DNA from: Chlorobaculum limnaeum
Lineage (GTDB): Bacteria > Bacteroidota > Chlorobiia > Chlorobiales > Chlorobiaceae
Assembly: GCF_001747405.1 (NCBI RefSeq)
Contig: NZ_CP017305.1
Location: forward strand, 1,878,001-1,942,000
Reading direction: 5' to 3'
DNA length: 64,000 nt
The translations under genes were made by a program, and so were the position numbers. The notes under the pieces were generated by a model that saw only the letters and a list, made by a program, of their open reading frames with translations, searched no databases and was not told the DNA's origin. This document shows, in pieces, positions 38,795 through 48,258 of this stretch. How positions within the stretch are numbered: position 1 is the stretch's first letter; every line of letters begins with the position of its first letter.

Positions 38795-39901
38795 ATGAGA
38801 CGAACCGAACTGTTTTTCTCTCGCCGCATCCGGCAAACCGGCGCAATTCCCGGCGACTCCCGATTCAGGCGGGCGAGCATGCTGCTCTGCTCGCTGCTCA
38901 TGCTCATGCTCTCCGCGTGCAACTCCATTTCGCCGAAAGAGACCACCGTCAGCGAGAAAGGCGAGAGCAACTTCAAAACCGAGCTTCCGAAAAAAGTTCA
39001 GGAGTTCGCAACGCCCGACCGGCTCAAGGCGCTCGATACTCAGGAGGTTTTCCAGTACCGCCTCGGGCCGGGGGACATGATCAGCATTCAGGTGTGGCGG
39101 CGGCCCGAGCTGTCGCAGGAGGGCATTCTGGTTTCACCCGACGGCTTTCTCAGTGTGCCGAGAATCGGCAACGTTCAGGTGCTCGGCATGACCGTCGCCG
39201 AGGTGAAAGCGCTGGTCACGTCGAAACTCGAATTCTTTTACATCGAACCCGAAGTGACCATTCGCGTCCAGCAATTCCACAACAACAAGGCCTTTGTGCT
39301 CGGCCGGGTGAGCAAACCGGGAGTCGTCAACTTCCCCGGCAAGGGCACGCTGCTCGAAGCTCTCGCGCTGGCGGGCGGCATTCCCGACCAGAACAAGGAC
39401 ACCTCGCTCACCAAGTGCGCCATCATCCGGGGCAACGACATCATCATCTGGATCGACCTCCAGGATCTGCTGCGCAACGGCAACATGGCGCTGAACGCAC
39501 CGGTCAGGAACAACGACGTGATCTACATTCCGGAATCTTCGGACGAGATGGTCTATGTGCTTGGCGAGGTGCAGACACCGGGCGCGATCCAGATCAGGAG
39601 CGGCATGACGGTGCTGAAGGCGGTGATGCTCGCCGGAGGCATCAACAAGAACGCCGATCCCGAAAAGGTGTTCGTCATCCGCCAGCAGACGCTCAAGGGC
39701 GACGTCATCAGGGTGAACCTGAAAAGTCTGCTCGAAAAAGGCGATTTCTCGCAGAATTTCAACCTGATGGCAAACGACATCGTTTACGTCAGCCCCGGCG
39801 GCATGACCAAACTCAACTATTCCATCGAAAAGATTTTGCCCTCCATGCAGATTCTGAATCTCGGCGTCGGTCAGTCCAGCTTTATTTACGGCACTCCTTA
39901 G
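38795..39901 (+). CDS. Polysaccharide export lipoprotein (Wza/OtnA-like)
   Basis: A 368-residue outer-membrane export protein. An N-terminal hydrophobic segment with lipobox LSAC (about residues 28-45) suggests lipidation. A Poly_export domain (about 85-165; YRLGPGDMISIQVW) and two SLBB domains follow (about 165-255 and 260-335; AFVLGRVSKPGVV and VYVLGEVQTPGAI). It would form the outer-membrane channel for the glycan. The N-terminus before the signal peptide is long, so the start may be internal. Confidence 0.92.
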   Translation: MRRTELFFSRRIRQTGAIPGDSRFRRASMLLCSLLMLMLSACNSISPKETTVSEKGESNFKTELPKKVQEFATPDRLKALDTQEVFQYRLGPGDMISIQVWRRPELSQEGILVSPDGFLSVPRIGNVQVLGMTVAEVKALVTSKLEFFYIEPEVTIRVQQFHNNKAFVLGRVSKPGVVNFPGKGTLLEALALAGGIPDQNKDTSLTKCAIIRGNDIIIWIDLQDLLRNGNMALNAPVRNNDVIYIPESSDEMVYVLGEVQTPGAIQIRSGMTVLKAVMLAGGINKNADPEKVFVIRQQTLKGDVIRVNLKSLLEKGDFSQNFNLMANDIVYVSPGGMTKLNYSIEKILPSMQILNLGVGQSSFIYGTP

Positions 39902-39923
39902 CAATCAAGACAGCGTAGTTCCC

Positions 39924-41111
39924 TTGCAGAAACCCTCGTTAACCATCATCCCCTCCGTTCCGGTCTGGAAACAGGGCGAAACGTTGCGGTTCGACCGTAA
40001 ATTTTACGATGGTCTCCTGCGCTATACCGAACTCTGGCCGGGGCCGATAACCTGCGTGATGGCGCAAAGCAGCTCGCCGCTCCCGGATTTCGGCGTCGTC
40101 GAGGCAACGCCCGGCGTGATGCCCTTCACCTGCATCGCGCTGAAGGAGAGCGAAATCGTCGGAAAAGAGCATATCCGGGACGCCACGATCGTGCTCGCTT
40201 CGGCGGATGCCCACGACCAGCTCCACCTCGCCGCCCTGTGCCGACAGATGGGGGTAAGATGCGTTTACGTCATCGAGTACATTCCCGAAACCCGCTACCA
40301 GATCGCCGCTCTCGACAATCGCAATCCCGCTGCGGCGCTTCGACAGAAACTCTATCTCTGGCTCGGCGAGCGCAAGCGGCGCAAGGCTTTCGAACTGTGC
40401 GACGGGCTTCAGTGCAACGGCACGCCAGCTTACCATGAGTACCGGGAGACACCGAACCGGCTGCTCTATTTCGACACGCGGGTCTCGAAAGAGCAGCTCA
40501 TCGGCGACGCCGAACTCGAAGCGCGCCTTGCCACGCTCAGGGAGAAAAAGCCGCTCCGGCTGGCCTTCTCCGGACGGCTCGTGGCCATGAAGGGGGCGGA
40601 TCACCTCGTCCGGCTCGCCCTGAAACTCAAAAAACTGAATCTCCCGTTCCACCTCTCCATCTACGGGGCGGGCGAGCTGGAAGCGGAGATGAAGCGCTCT
40701 ATCGAAAGGAACGAGCTGAACGAGCTGGTAACGATGGAGGGCGCGGTGGACTTCCAACGGCAACTCTTGCCCGACCTGAAGAAGAAGGTCGATCTTTTCG
40801 TTGCCCTGCACCGCCAGAGCGACCCGTCGTGCACGTACCTCGAAACCCTCTCCTGCGGTGTGCCGATCGTCGGCTACCGCAACCAGGCTTTTGGAGGGAT
40901 TCTTGATCTTGCCGAAATCGGCTGGGGCGTCAAGCCCGATGACATCGACGCGGTCTCGTGGATGATTCTCCGGCTCGATCTCGCTCGCGATGAGATTGCC
41001 GAAAAGTCCGGAAACGCCGCTGGCTTCGGTCGCCAGCACGATTTCGACACCACCTACAGGAACCGGATCGACCACCTGCTCTCCATAACCAATGGACGGA
41101 AACGCTCATGA
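39924..41111 (+). CDS. Glycosyltransferase family 4-like
   Basis: A 395-residue GT-B-fold enzyme. The C-terminal domain shows LRLAFSGRLVAMKGADHLV, IYGAGELEAEMK, and a donor site around LETLSCGVPIVGYRNQAFGG. The start is a TTG at 39924, the best-placed codon 22 bp after the export gene. The N-terminal domain is not recognisable beyond fold. It overlaps the next gene by ATGA (41108-41111). Confidence 0.82.
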   Translation: MQKPSLTIIPSVPVWKQGETLRFDRKFYDGLLRYTELWPGPITCVMAQSSSPLPDFGVVEATPGVMPFTCIALKESEIVGKEHIRDATIVLASADAHDQLHLAALCRQMGVRCVYVIEYIPETRYQIAALDNRNPAAALRQKLYLWLGERKRRKAFELCDGLQCNGTPAYHEYRETPNRLLYFDTRVSKEQLIGDAELEARLATLREKKPLRLAFSGRLVAMKGADHLVRLALKLKKLNLPFHLSIYGAGELEAEMKRSIERNELNELVTMEGAVDFQRQLLPDLKKKVDLFVALHRQSDPSCTYLETLSCGVPIVGYRNQAFGGILDLAEIGWGVKPDDIDAVSWMILRLDLARDEIAEKSGNAAGFGRQHDFDTTYRNRIDHLLSITNGRKRS

Positions 41112-42022
41112 ACGAGAAAGTCAACATCGTCTTCGCTTCCGACAGGAACTACATCCAGCACCTCTCCGTCGCGCTGGTTTCGCTGCTCGTAAACAACCGA
41201 GAGCTGGCGTTCACCGTCTATATCATCAGCAGCGGCATGACGGCAAAAGACCGGCGCAACATCGACGGAATCGTAAAAGGATACGACTGCGAGGTGAGGC
41301 ATCTCACCGTTTCGGACGACCTCTTCGTCACGCTGGCCACCGAACACCCGATGTATCCGAAAGGCATCTACTACCGCCTGCTCATTCCCTCGCTCATCGA
41401 CGAAGAGAAGGTGCTCTACCTCGATTCGGACATCGTCGTCAACGGCTCGATCAGGGAGCTGTACGAGACCGATCTCGGCGACGCTTATGTCGGCGCGATC
41501 GAAGACCCCGGTTTCGACCGCCACGACAAATTGCGGATGGACAAGTCGGCGGTCTATTTCAACTCCGGCATGATGCTCATCAATCTCAGGAAATGGAAAG
41601 AGACCGGTCTCCAGCAAAAGATCATCGACTTCATTGAAAAACACCCGGAGGACATCTGGTTTCCCGACCAGTGCGGCTTGAATTCGGTCATCAACGGCAG
41701 ATGGAAAAAGGTGGCGCTGAAGTTCAACCAGTTTTCATCGTTGTTCGACGCCGACTTCGAAAGCCGGTTCGACTGCTTCGGCAAGGAGGAGCTTCAGGAG
41801 GCCCGGACGAAACCGGTCGTCATTCACTACACATCGGGATCGAAGCCCTGGCACTTCAAAAACAGGCACCCGTATAAAAGCTGTTACTGGAAGTATCTGA
41901 AAATGACGCCGTACCGGCGCGCCATCTACTCAGACCTGAGACCGCTGCATCTGTTGAAATCGATGATCCCGAAGGAGTTCAAGACCGCGATCAAGAGGGT
42001 GCTGAAAAAACAGGCCGGTTGA
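41108..42022 (+). CDS. Glycosyltransferase family 8
   Basis: A 304-residue GT8 enzyme (lipopolysaccharide galactosyl/glucosyltransferase family). It begins NIVFASDRNYIQHLSVALVS and has the DxD metal site in VLYLDSDIVVNG (about residues 98-109). The FNSGMMLINLRKW and FPDQCGLNSVINGRW segments and the closing HYTSGSKPWH motif are present. It transfers a UDP-linked hexose with retention. It is translationally coupled to the GT4 gene upstream. Confidence 0.9.
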   Translation: MNEKVNIVFASDRNYIQHLSVALVSLLVNNRELAFTVYIISSGMTAKDRRNIDGIVKGYDCEVRHLTVSDDLFVTLATEHPMYPKGIYYRLLIPSLIDEEKVLYLDSDIVVNGSIRELYETDLGDAYVGAIEDPGFDRHDKLRMDKSAVYFNSGMMLINLRKWKETGLQQKIIDFIEKHPEDIWFPDQCGLNSVINGRWKKVALKFNQFSSLFDADFESRFDCFGKEELQEARTKPVVIHYTSGSKPWHFKNRHPYKSCYWKYLKMTPYRRAIYSDLRPLHLLKSMIPKEFKTAIKRVLKKQAG

Positions 42023-42075
42023 CGCACGAAAGCCATCCTGCTTTCGTATCGATGGCAAACAGTTCTGAATCCGCT

Positions 42076-42175
42076 GTCATTGCAAAAAGCGTCGCGACGT
42101 GGCACTCCATGTGGATTCAGCGAAGGCTGCAAAAGATGGATCGCCACGTCCCGTCAGGTCGCGCCACGCGATGAC
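42076..42175 (+). repeat. Dispersed GTCATTGC repeat, copy C
   Basis: The element opens with GTCATTGC, carries a GCGACGTGGCACTCCATG core, then an inverted ATGGATCGCCACGTCCC arm, and ends CGCGATGAC. It can fold into a long imperfect hairpin. It fills the only sizeable gap in this part of the glycan locus, between the GT8 gene and the flippase gene. Confidence 0.75.
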
Positions 42176-42276
42176 GAATCTCCACCACTGGAGGTGCAGA
42201 CTGACATGGTGAAATCAAAAAACACTGGACTGATACAATCATTCGTCTGTTTTGCCTTGACACACCACCACCCACT

Positions 42277-44028
42277 ATGAGTCATAAGGAAAACGCGCAG
42301 AAAAAGCTTGTCAGCAACGCGGTATCGGGCATTCTGGCCACCCTCGTCTATATGCTCAGCCGGTTGCTGCTGACGCCGTTTATCCTGCACTACCTCTCGT
42401 TGAGCGAGTTCGGCCTCTGGTCGCTCTGCTTCATCATCCTCTCCTACGCGGGCATGGGCGGTTTCGGCGTGAACAGCACCTATATCCGCTATGCGGCGCG
42501 TTACCTCGCCGAGGGGCGGGAGGAGGAGATCAGCCGCCTGCTCTCGACCGGCGTGGCCTACATGTTTCTGTTCTGCTCGCTCTTTTACGCGGGCCTCTCG
42601 CTGGCGATGCCGTTCCTGATGGTGCGCTTCAACGTCGAAGTCGCGCAGCGGGCGGTGGCCACGACGCTGATTCTCGGCACGGCGATCGTTTTCAGCATTG
42701 AGCTGGTGCTTGGCGGCTTCCGTTTCATCATCAACGGGATGCACGAATTCGCCAAAGAGAGAATGGTCACCACGGTTGCCGGACTCGTCGAAATCGGCGC
42801 GATCATCGGCTTTCTGGCGCTCGGCTCCGGAGTGAAGGGGCTGCTCTACGCCTACGCGCTGCGGCTCGTGCTCGAAACGCTCGGCTGCTGGTTCATCGCC
42901 AAATCGCTGCTGCCATCGCTGCGCGTCTCGCTGCGGCTTTTCAGCCGCGAGCACCTGCGGCACTTTTTCGGCTTCGGCGGCAAGGTGCAGGTACTCGGAA
43001 TGCTCGGCATCTTCCTGACCGCCATCGACCGGCTCTTCATCACCGCCATTTCGGGGCTTGCCGCCGGAGGCTTGTTCGAGATCGGGCGCAAGCTCCCTTC
43101 AGCGGCGGGCGGCATCGCCTCGTCGGCCTTCGGGCCGTTCCTCTCGACGGCGGCGCATCTCGAAGGAAAATGGACGGGCGACAAGTGGAAAACTCCCGCC
43201 GAACGCGCAGTCACCTATCTCACGGTCGCGCTGAGCACCGTCGCGCTGGCGGTCGCGCCGATAGCTTTTCTCGACCGGGTGCGCCTCTGGCTGCCCTTCA
43301 ACAGCTGGATAGCCGCGCTTGCCGCTGCCGGAGCAGGCGTACTGCTCCTCGCGCTGCTCGACCGTTCGTTCAAAACCGAAAACCGCCTGGAGAGCGCCGA
43401 GCTGAAAAAACTCTACCTCGACGGCATCCGCTTCACCAATATCATCAACTCACTGCTGTTTGGCTTCCTCATCGCCATGGCCCGCCCGCTCATCGACGTC
43501 TGGGTGGGCACGAAATATCCCGGCGCCGTCGAAGTCATGATCTTTCTCTCCATCGCCTACTCGATCCAGCTCTGCACCGGCCCGGTCACGCTGCTCTTCA
43601 GGGGAATCGATCGCAACGGGCGCGAGCTCGAATACATGCTGGTGCAAACGCTGCTGATGGTGCTCTGGATTCCCGCCGGAACGATGGCCTGGGGGCTCAC
43701 CGGAGCCGCTGCGGCCATAGCCGCGAGCATGTCGGTCAGCACGCTCTTCATCATCTGGCGAAGTAACGGCACCTTCGCCATCCGCGTGGGCGAATTTTTC
43801 GTGCACAGCGTACTGCCGGCACTGATTCCGGTTTTGCCGGGAGTGCCGATTTACGCCATATCACAGCTCTGGCCGCAGACCGGACGCCTGAACCTGATGA
43901 TCCAGATTCTCTCGTGCGGCACGCTCTTCGTGCTCTCGAGCGCCGGGCTGCTCTGGAAATTCGTGCTCGACGATGCCGAGAAAGCCAAAGCCCTCGAACT
44001 GCTGCCACAGAAAAAAGCATCGGCATGA
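42277..44028 (+). CDS. Polysaccharide flippase (Wzx-like, MOP superfamily)
   Basis: A 583-residue integral membrane protein, longer than a typical Wzx of about 420-500. Around twelve to fourteen hydrophobic helices are visible, starting with AVSGILATLVYMLSRLLLTPF and the LSEFGLWSL motif common in polysaccharide biosynthesis flippases. A hydrophilic insert lies mid-chain (about 285-310). It would flip lipid-linked repeat units across the inner membrane. It ends overlapping the Wzc-like gene. Confidence 0.87.
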   Translation: MSHKENAQKKLVSNAVSGILATLVYMLSRLLLTPFILHYLSLSEFGLWSLCFIILSYAGMGGFGVNSTYIRYAARYLAEGREEEISRLLSTGVAYMFLFCSLFYAGLSLAMPFLMVRFNVEVAQRAVATTLILGTAIVFSIELVLGGFRFIINGMHEFAKERMVTTVAGLVEIGAIIGFLALGSGVKGLLYAYALRLVLETLGCWFIAKSLLPSLRVSLRLFSREHLRHFFGFGGKVQVLGMLGIFLTAIDRLFITAISGLAAGGLFEIGRKLPSAAGGIASSAFGPFLSTAAHLEGKWTGDKWKTPAERAVTYLTVALSTVALAVAPIAFLDRVRLWLPFNSWIAALAAAGAGVLLLALLDRSFKTENRLESAELKKLYLDGIRFTNIINSLLFGFLIAMARPLIDVWVGTKYPGAVEVMIFLSIAYSIQLCTGPVTLLFRGIDRNGRELEYMLVQTLLMVLWIPAGTMAWGLTGAAAAIAASMSVSTLFIIWRSNGTFAIRVGEFFVHSVLPALIPVLPGVPIYAISQLWPQTGRLNLMIQILSCGTLFVLSSAGLLWKFVLDDAEKAKALELLPQKKASA

Positions 44029-46322
44029 TGAAGGATAACGCTCCGAAAGAGGCGCTGCCATTCGGCAAGCCGAACAAACCGATCGACATCGTCGGCTTCG
44101 TCAAGCGGTACGGACTGTTCGTGCTCGTAATCGGCGCGTTCCTGTTCACCCTCACCGTGCCGCTCGTGCTGCTCATCAGCAAGCCCAATTACGAGGTGCA
44201 CGCCCTCATGAGAATCGACCCGGTCATCCCTTCGGTGATCACCAAATCCGAAGACCCGTCGATCATGAACTACTATTCCGATTACTCAAACACGCAGGCT
44301 CGGCGGATGATGGATTTCGACGTGCTCGAAGCGACGGTCAAAAAGCTGACTCCCGATCAGCGAAACGCGATCTTTCCGCCGAACCTCCCTACAGCGACCT
44401 GCGCCGAGATTGCCGGTATCATCATCAAGATCAACCCCGTGCCGGGCACGCACCTGATCGACATCAGCGTTTCCGGGCCGAAAAAAAAGGGGCTTGCGCC
44501 GCTGGTCAACTCCCTGATGCGCGTCTACCTCGACAAGATGAGAAGAGGCAACGAGATGCAGGACAACGAACGGCTGGTCTACCTCAAAAACGAGCAGCAG
44601 GCGCTGACCAACGACATCGCCGCCATCGAGGAGAAACTCAACCTGCTCACCAAGGAGATCTCGACGGCCGATTTCGGAGAGGACAACAACATCGCCAGCA
44701 AACGGGCCGACGAGCTTCAGCAGGCTTCGGTCAACGCCTTCACGGAGCGGATATCTTCGGAAAACCAGTTGAGGGAGGCCGAAAAAAACAGCCAGCAGCT
44801 CAAAAAACTGAGCCTCGATCCCATGGTCGAAGAGCGGGTGATGGGGGATCAGTCCCTCCACTCCACCAGCTCGTGGACCTACCAGCAGCAGCAGCAGCTC
44901 CGCAGCACCACGGACGGCCTGACGCAGAACAACCCCGACCGCATCTACGTCGAGCAGCGCATGAAGGCCATGCGCGACTACGAGAAGAAGTTGCAGAACG
45001 AGGTGCGCAACTCCGCAAAAATGATCGTGTACGGCAAGCGCGATTACGAGCAGAAGCGGGAGCTGATCCTGAGCAAAAACAAGGCTGAAAAAGCCAAAAG
45101 CACCGAAGAGGAGCTGCTGAAGGAGCTGGACAAAACCAGGCAGGAGTCCGTGCGCATCTCGCTCGGCCTGCACCTCGGAGAGGCGCTCAAATCGTCGCTG
45201 AAGCACAAGCGCGACCTGCTCGACCAGATCGACACCCGCATCCACGAGCTCGAACTCGAAGGCAAAGCGCCGCTGCACGTCGCCATTGAGTCGCTGGCCC
45301 GCGAACCCGAAAGCCCGGCGGGTTCCAACACGAAAAAGCTGATGCTGGTCTTCTTCGCCATCTCGTTCGGCTCGGTCGGCGTGCTGTTTGCGGCGGTTGA
45401 TTTTCTCGACAACCGGATCCGGCGGAAGGAGGATATCAAGGCGGCGCTCGGCTATCCTCCGGCAAAAGAGATTCCCGAATCCGCCGAAAAGAAGCCGCTC
45501 CTCGACGTGCTGGAACTCGCGCCCGGCGACCCCGCCGCGCAGGCGATCCGGAGCCTCGCGGTGAAACTTGTTCACGAAAACCGGCAAAGTGGCTCGAAGA
45601 TCATTCTCTTCAGCGGCGTCGAGCGACAGACCGGCGCAACCTCGCTCGCCTGGAACTGCGCGCGGGCACTCGGTTCGCTTGCACCAAAGGTGCTGCTGAT
45701 CGAAGCCGCCACCAACGCGCCGCCGCTCAGCAAACTCAACGGACTCGCCAAGGAACCCGCCGGAGTGCGGGAGCTGCTGGCGGGCACGAAATCGCCTGAA
45801 GAGGTGATCGTCAGCGGCGGCGAAGGGTCGCCCGACATGCTTTACCACGGAGAGGCAGCGGCGGGCATCACGCCGCAACAGCGCCTGCCCGGAATACTCG
45901 CCGCTCTCCGGGAGCGATATGACTTTATCTGCATCGACGCGCCGCCGGTGCTGGAGAGCAACCTGACCGAAAACCTCGCGCTCCATGCCGATATCGTCAC
46001 GCTCGTCGCGCTTGGCGAAAGCACGATGTACCGCGACCTGCGGGCCGCCGCCGAGGTGTTCGTGCGGCTGGAGGTTCCGGCGATCATGCCGATCCTGAAC
46101 TGGGGCGGCCCGGCCAAAAGTTCGACCATCGACAGGCTTCTCGAAAAACCGCCGGAGTTTCTCGACAGAATAGAAACCGGAAAACTCGAAGCGCTGCTCC
46201 GCAATCTCCCGTCAGGAGACCGCCTGTTCGACCTCGCCGCCAGCGTGCTCGCTTCGCTCAAAAAGGCGGCCAAACCGAAGAAATCGGGGCCATCCGGCAA
46301 CAGACAACGTACAAATCCGTGA
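44025..46322 (+). CDS. Wzc-like chain-length protein with a degenerate tyrosine-kinase domain
   Basis: A 765-residue co-polymerase. It has a Wzz domain with TM1 (about 31-52), a long periplasmic coiled coil (about 175-420), TM2 (about 438-460) and a cytoplasmic BY-kinase-like ATPase (about 490-760). The Walker A position reads FSGVERQTGATSLAW (residues about 529-543), without the usual Lys. Walker A' reads VLLIEAATNAPP in place of a D-x-D type. FICIDAPPV is kept as Walker B. The tail has no tyrosine cluster. It is probably a structural, non-kinase Wzc. Confidence 0.87.
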   Translation: MMKDNAPKEALPFGKPNKPIDIVGFVKRYGLFVLVIGAFLFTLTVPLVLLISKPNYEVHALMRIDPVIPSVITKSEDPSIMNYYSDYSNTQARRMMDFDVLEATVKKLTPDQRNAIFPPNLPTATCAEIAGIIIKINPVPGTHLIDISVSGPKKKGLAPLVNSLMRVYLDKMRRGNEMQDNERLVYLKNEQQALTNDIAAIEEKLNLLTKEISTADFGEDNNIASKRADELQQASVNAFTERISSENQLREAEKNSQQLKKLSLDPMVEERVMGDQSLHSTSSWTYQQQQQLRSTTDGLTQNNPDRIYVEQRMKAMRDYEKKLQNEVRNSAKMIVYGKRDYEQKRELILSKNKAEKAKSTEEELLKELDKTRQESVRISLGLHLGEALKSSLKHKRDLLDQIDTRIHELELEGKAPLHVAIESLAREPESPAGSNTKKLMLVFFAISFGSVGVLFAAVDFLDNRIRRKEDIKAALGYPPAKEIPESAEKKPLLDVLELAPGDPAAQAIRSLAVKLVHENRQSGSKIILFSGVERQTGATSLAWNCARALGSLAPKVLLIEAATNAPPLSKLNGLAKEPAGVRELLAGTKSPEEVIVSGGEGSPDMLYHGEAAAGITPQQRLPGILAALRERYDFICIDAPPVLESNLTENLALHADIVTLVALGESTMYRDLRAAAEVFVRLEVPAIMPILNWGGPAKSSTIDRLLEKPPEFLDRIETGKLEALLRNLPSGDRLFDLAASVLASLKKAAKPKKSGPSGNRQRTNP

Positions 46323-46329
46323 CACCGCC

Positions 46330-47469
46330 ATGAAACACCTGCCGGTTCTGTTTGGCTACCACGCATCGAATCTCGGCAACAGCCATGTGCCGCTCTCGCT
46401 GTGCCGCTACTGGAACGAATCGGGCCGCCAGGCGACGCTCACCGTGGCCAGCGCCGATGACGCCTTCGCGTTTCCGTGGGTCACTCCTGCCCTCAAGGGG
46501 ATCAAAAAAGGTCTCGTCTACAAACTGGGAGAGCGGATGCAGCCGAAGCAGATGACTGAAGCGCTCTTTTTCCGCAAGGAGAGCGCCTCGTCGCCGGTCT
46601 ATCTCTGGGCCGGACTCTCGCTCGACATCTTCGAGCGCTTCAGCGAACGGGGCGCGAAAATCGTACTCGAACGGATCAACTGCCACCGGGCGACCTCGCG
46701 CCGGATCATCCTCTCCGCCTGCGAGCACTGGAACGAGCAGGTACCGGAGACCTTTTCGGACAGCCAGATCGCCGAGGAGAACCGCAAGCTCGAACTCTCG
46801 GACGCGGTCTTCTGCCCGAGTCCGATGGTTCGGAAGTCAATGCTCGACAACGGCGTGGCTGAAGCGAAGCTGATGCAAACCAGCTACGGCTGGGCGCCCG
46901 AACGCTTTCCGTCGATCGACGCGCCGCGCAAGGAAAATGCGGAGCCGGTCTTCCTCTTCACCGGCACCCTCTGCATCCGAAAGGGCGTTATGCTGCTGCT
47001 CGAAGCGTGGAAAAAAGCCAAAATCCGCGGCAAGCTGCTGCTCTGCGGCGGCGTCTATTCGGACATCGAGGCGGCGATGGAAAGGCATCGGGACACCCCC
47101 AACATCGAACACATCGCCTACACGAAGGACATTGGCGAGGTCTATCGCCGGGCTGATCTCTTCGTCTTTCCGAGCCTCGAAGAGGGCGGGCCGATGGTGA
47201 CCTACGAAGCGATGGCACACGGCATTCCGCCGCTCGTCACGGCGATGGGCGCAGGCGCTGTCATGCGGGACGGCATCGATGGCATCGTGCTGCCCGATTT
47301 CGACGTCGATGCCTGGGCGGCGGCGATGACGGAGATGGCGGAGAATCGCGAGAAGAGAGCTGAGATGGGGCGCAACGCACGCCAGCGCGCGGCAGAGTTC
47401 ACCTGGAAGGAGGTAGCAGCCCGCCGCGCCGGACTGCTCGAAGCCCGCTATCCCGAGCTCTGGAAATGA
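46330..47469 (+). CDS. Glycosyltransferase family 4
   Basis: A 379-residue GT-B enzyme. The C-terminal domain has [32 protein letters not shown] and the donor-binding [20 protein letters not shown] with GIPPLVT. It starts 8 bp after the Wzc-like gene. The sugar it transfers is unknown. Confidence 0.87.
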   Translation: MKHLPVLFGYHASNLGNSHVPLSLCRYWNESGRQATLTVASADDAFAFPWVTPALKGIKKGLVYKLGERMQPKQMTEALFFRKESASSPVYLWAGLSLDIFERFSERGAKIVLERINCHRATSRRIILSACEHWNEQVPETFSDSQIAEENRKLELSDAVFCPSPMVRKSMLDNGVAEAKLMQTSYGWAPERFPSIDAPRKENAEPVFLFTGTLCIRKGVMLLLEAWKKAKIRGKLLLCGGVYSDIEAAMERHRDTPNIEHIAYTKDIGEVYRRADLFVFPSLEEGGPMVTYEAMAHGIPPLVTAMGAGAVMRDGIDGIVLPDFDVDAWAAAMTEMAENREKRAEMGRNARQRAAEFTWKEVAARRAGLLEARYPELWK

Positions 47470-47488
47470 CAACCGGTCAAACGAGGCG

Positions 47489-48019
47489 ATGAAGACAAGC
47501 GACAACACCGCGCCAATTTCGGCGACCGAACCGGACTGGAGCCGCGAATCGCCGGTTCCGGGGCGATACGAACCGGCAAAAAATCTGCTCGCGGCGTTCC
47601 GGCGCTATCAGCGGCTGAAGGCAAAGGGCGGCATCATGGCCCGCGCCCTGCGTCCGTTCGTGGTGCTGCGCCACCGCTTCTGGAGCGCGGTCACGGGCGC
47701 GGACATCCCGCTCGACTCGCACATCGGCGGCGGCTTGCTCCTGCCCCACCCGAACGGCATCGTCATACACCCGGAGGCGCGGATCGGCCCGAACTGCCTC
47801 TTTTTCCAGCAGGTGACGATCGGCATGGGCGGACGCAAACCCGGCGCGCCGGTGATCGGCGGTCACGTCGATATTGGCGCGGGCGCGAAGATTCTCGGCG
47901 GCGTCACGATCGGCGACCACGCCCTCATCGGCGCCAACGCCGTCGTGCTCTGCGACGTGCCCCCGCACGCCACCGCCGTCGGCATTCCGGCAAGAGTTAT
48001 CGCACCGAAGAAAAGTTGA
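47489..48019 (+). CDS. Hexapeptide-repeat acyltransferase (CysE-like)
   Basis: A 176-residue protein. An N-terminal helical part (about 1-65) leads into a left-handed beta-helix with [51 protein letters not shown] and the [20 protein letters not shown] end. It is related to the acyltransferase at 38269 and probably O-acetylates a sugar of the glycan. Confidence 0.87.
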   Translation: MKTSDNTAPISATEPDWSRESPVPGRYEPAKNLLAAFRRYQRLKAKGGIMARALRPFVVLRHRFWSAVTGADIPLDSHIGGGLLLPHPNGIVIHPEARIGPNCLFFQQVTIGMGGRKPGAPVIGGHVDIGAGAKILGGVTIGDHALIGANAVVLCDVPPHATAVGIPARVIAPKKS

Positions 48020-48066
48020 CGATATGTACCGAGCTATAAAAGATGTGGATATTCTGACAGAAAGAG

Positions 48067-48132
48067 ATTGGGCTAAAGCCCAGAATAATTTTGTTTTACA
48101 CGCATACCCCGGACTAAAGTCCGGGGCAATTG
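48067..48132 (+). repeat. Composite double-hairpin repeat, copy 2
   Basis: The order ATTGGGCTAAAGCCC, AT-rich spacer, CCCCGGACTAAAGTCCGGGG then CAATTG matches 11538-11597 base for base in both palindromes except one change; only the spacer differs. It lies between the acyltransferase and polymerase genes. Confidence 0.78.
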
Positions 48133-48258
48133 TCAAGAGTCTCAATTGTCGAAACAGTATGGAACCGCAAGAAAACGCATTCCGGTCGAAAGTTCTCCCG
48201 GTTCCCAGGCAGCGGCAAAACGGACGTGCCCCTCATGCATGAAGGCGAGGGAAATATC

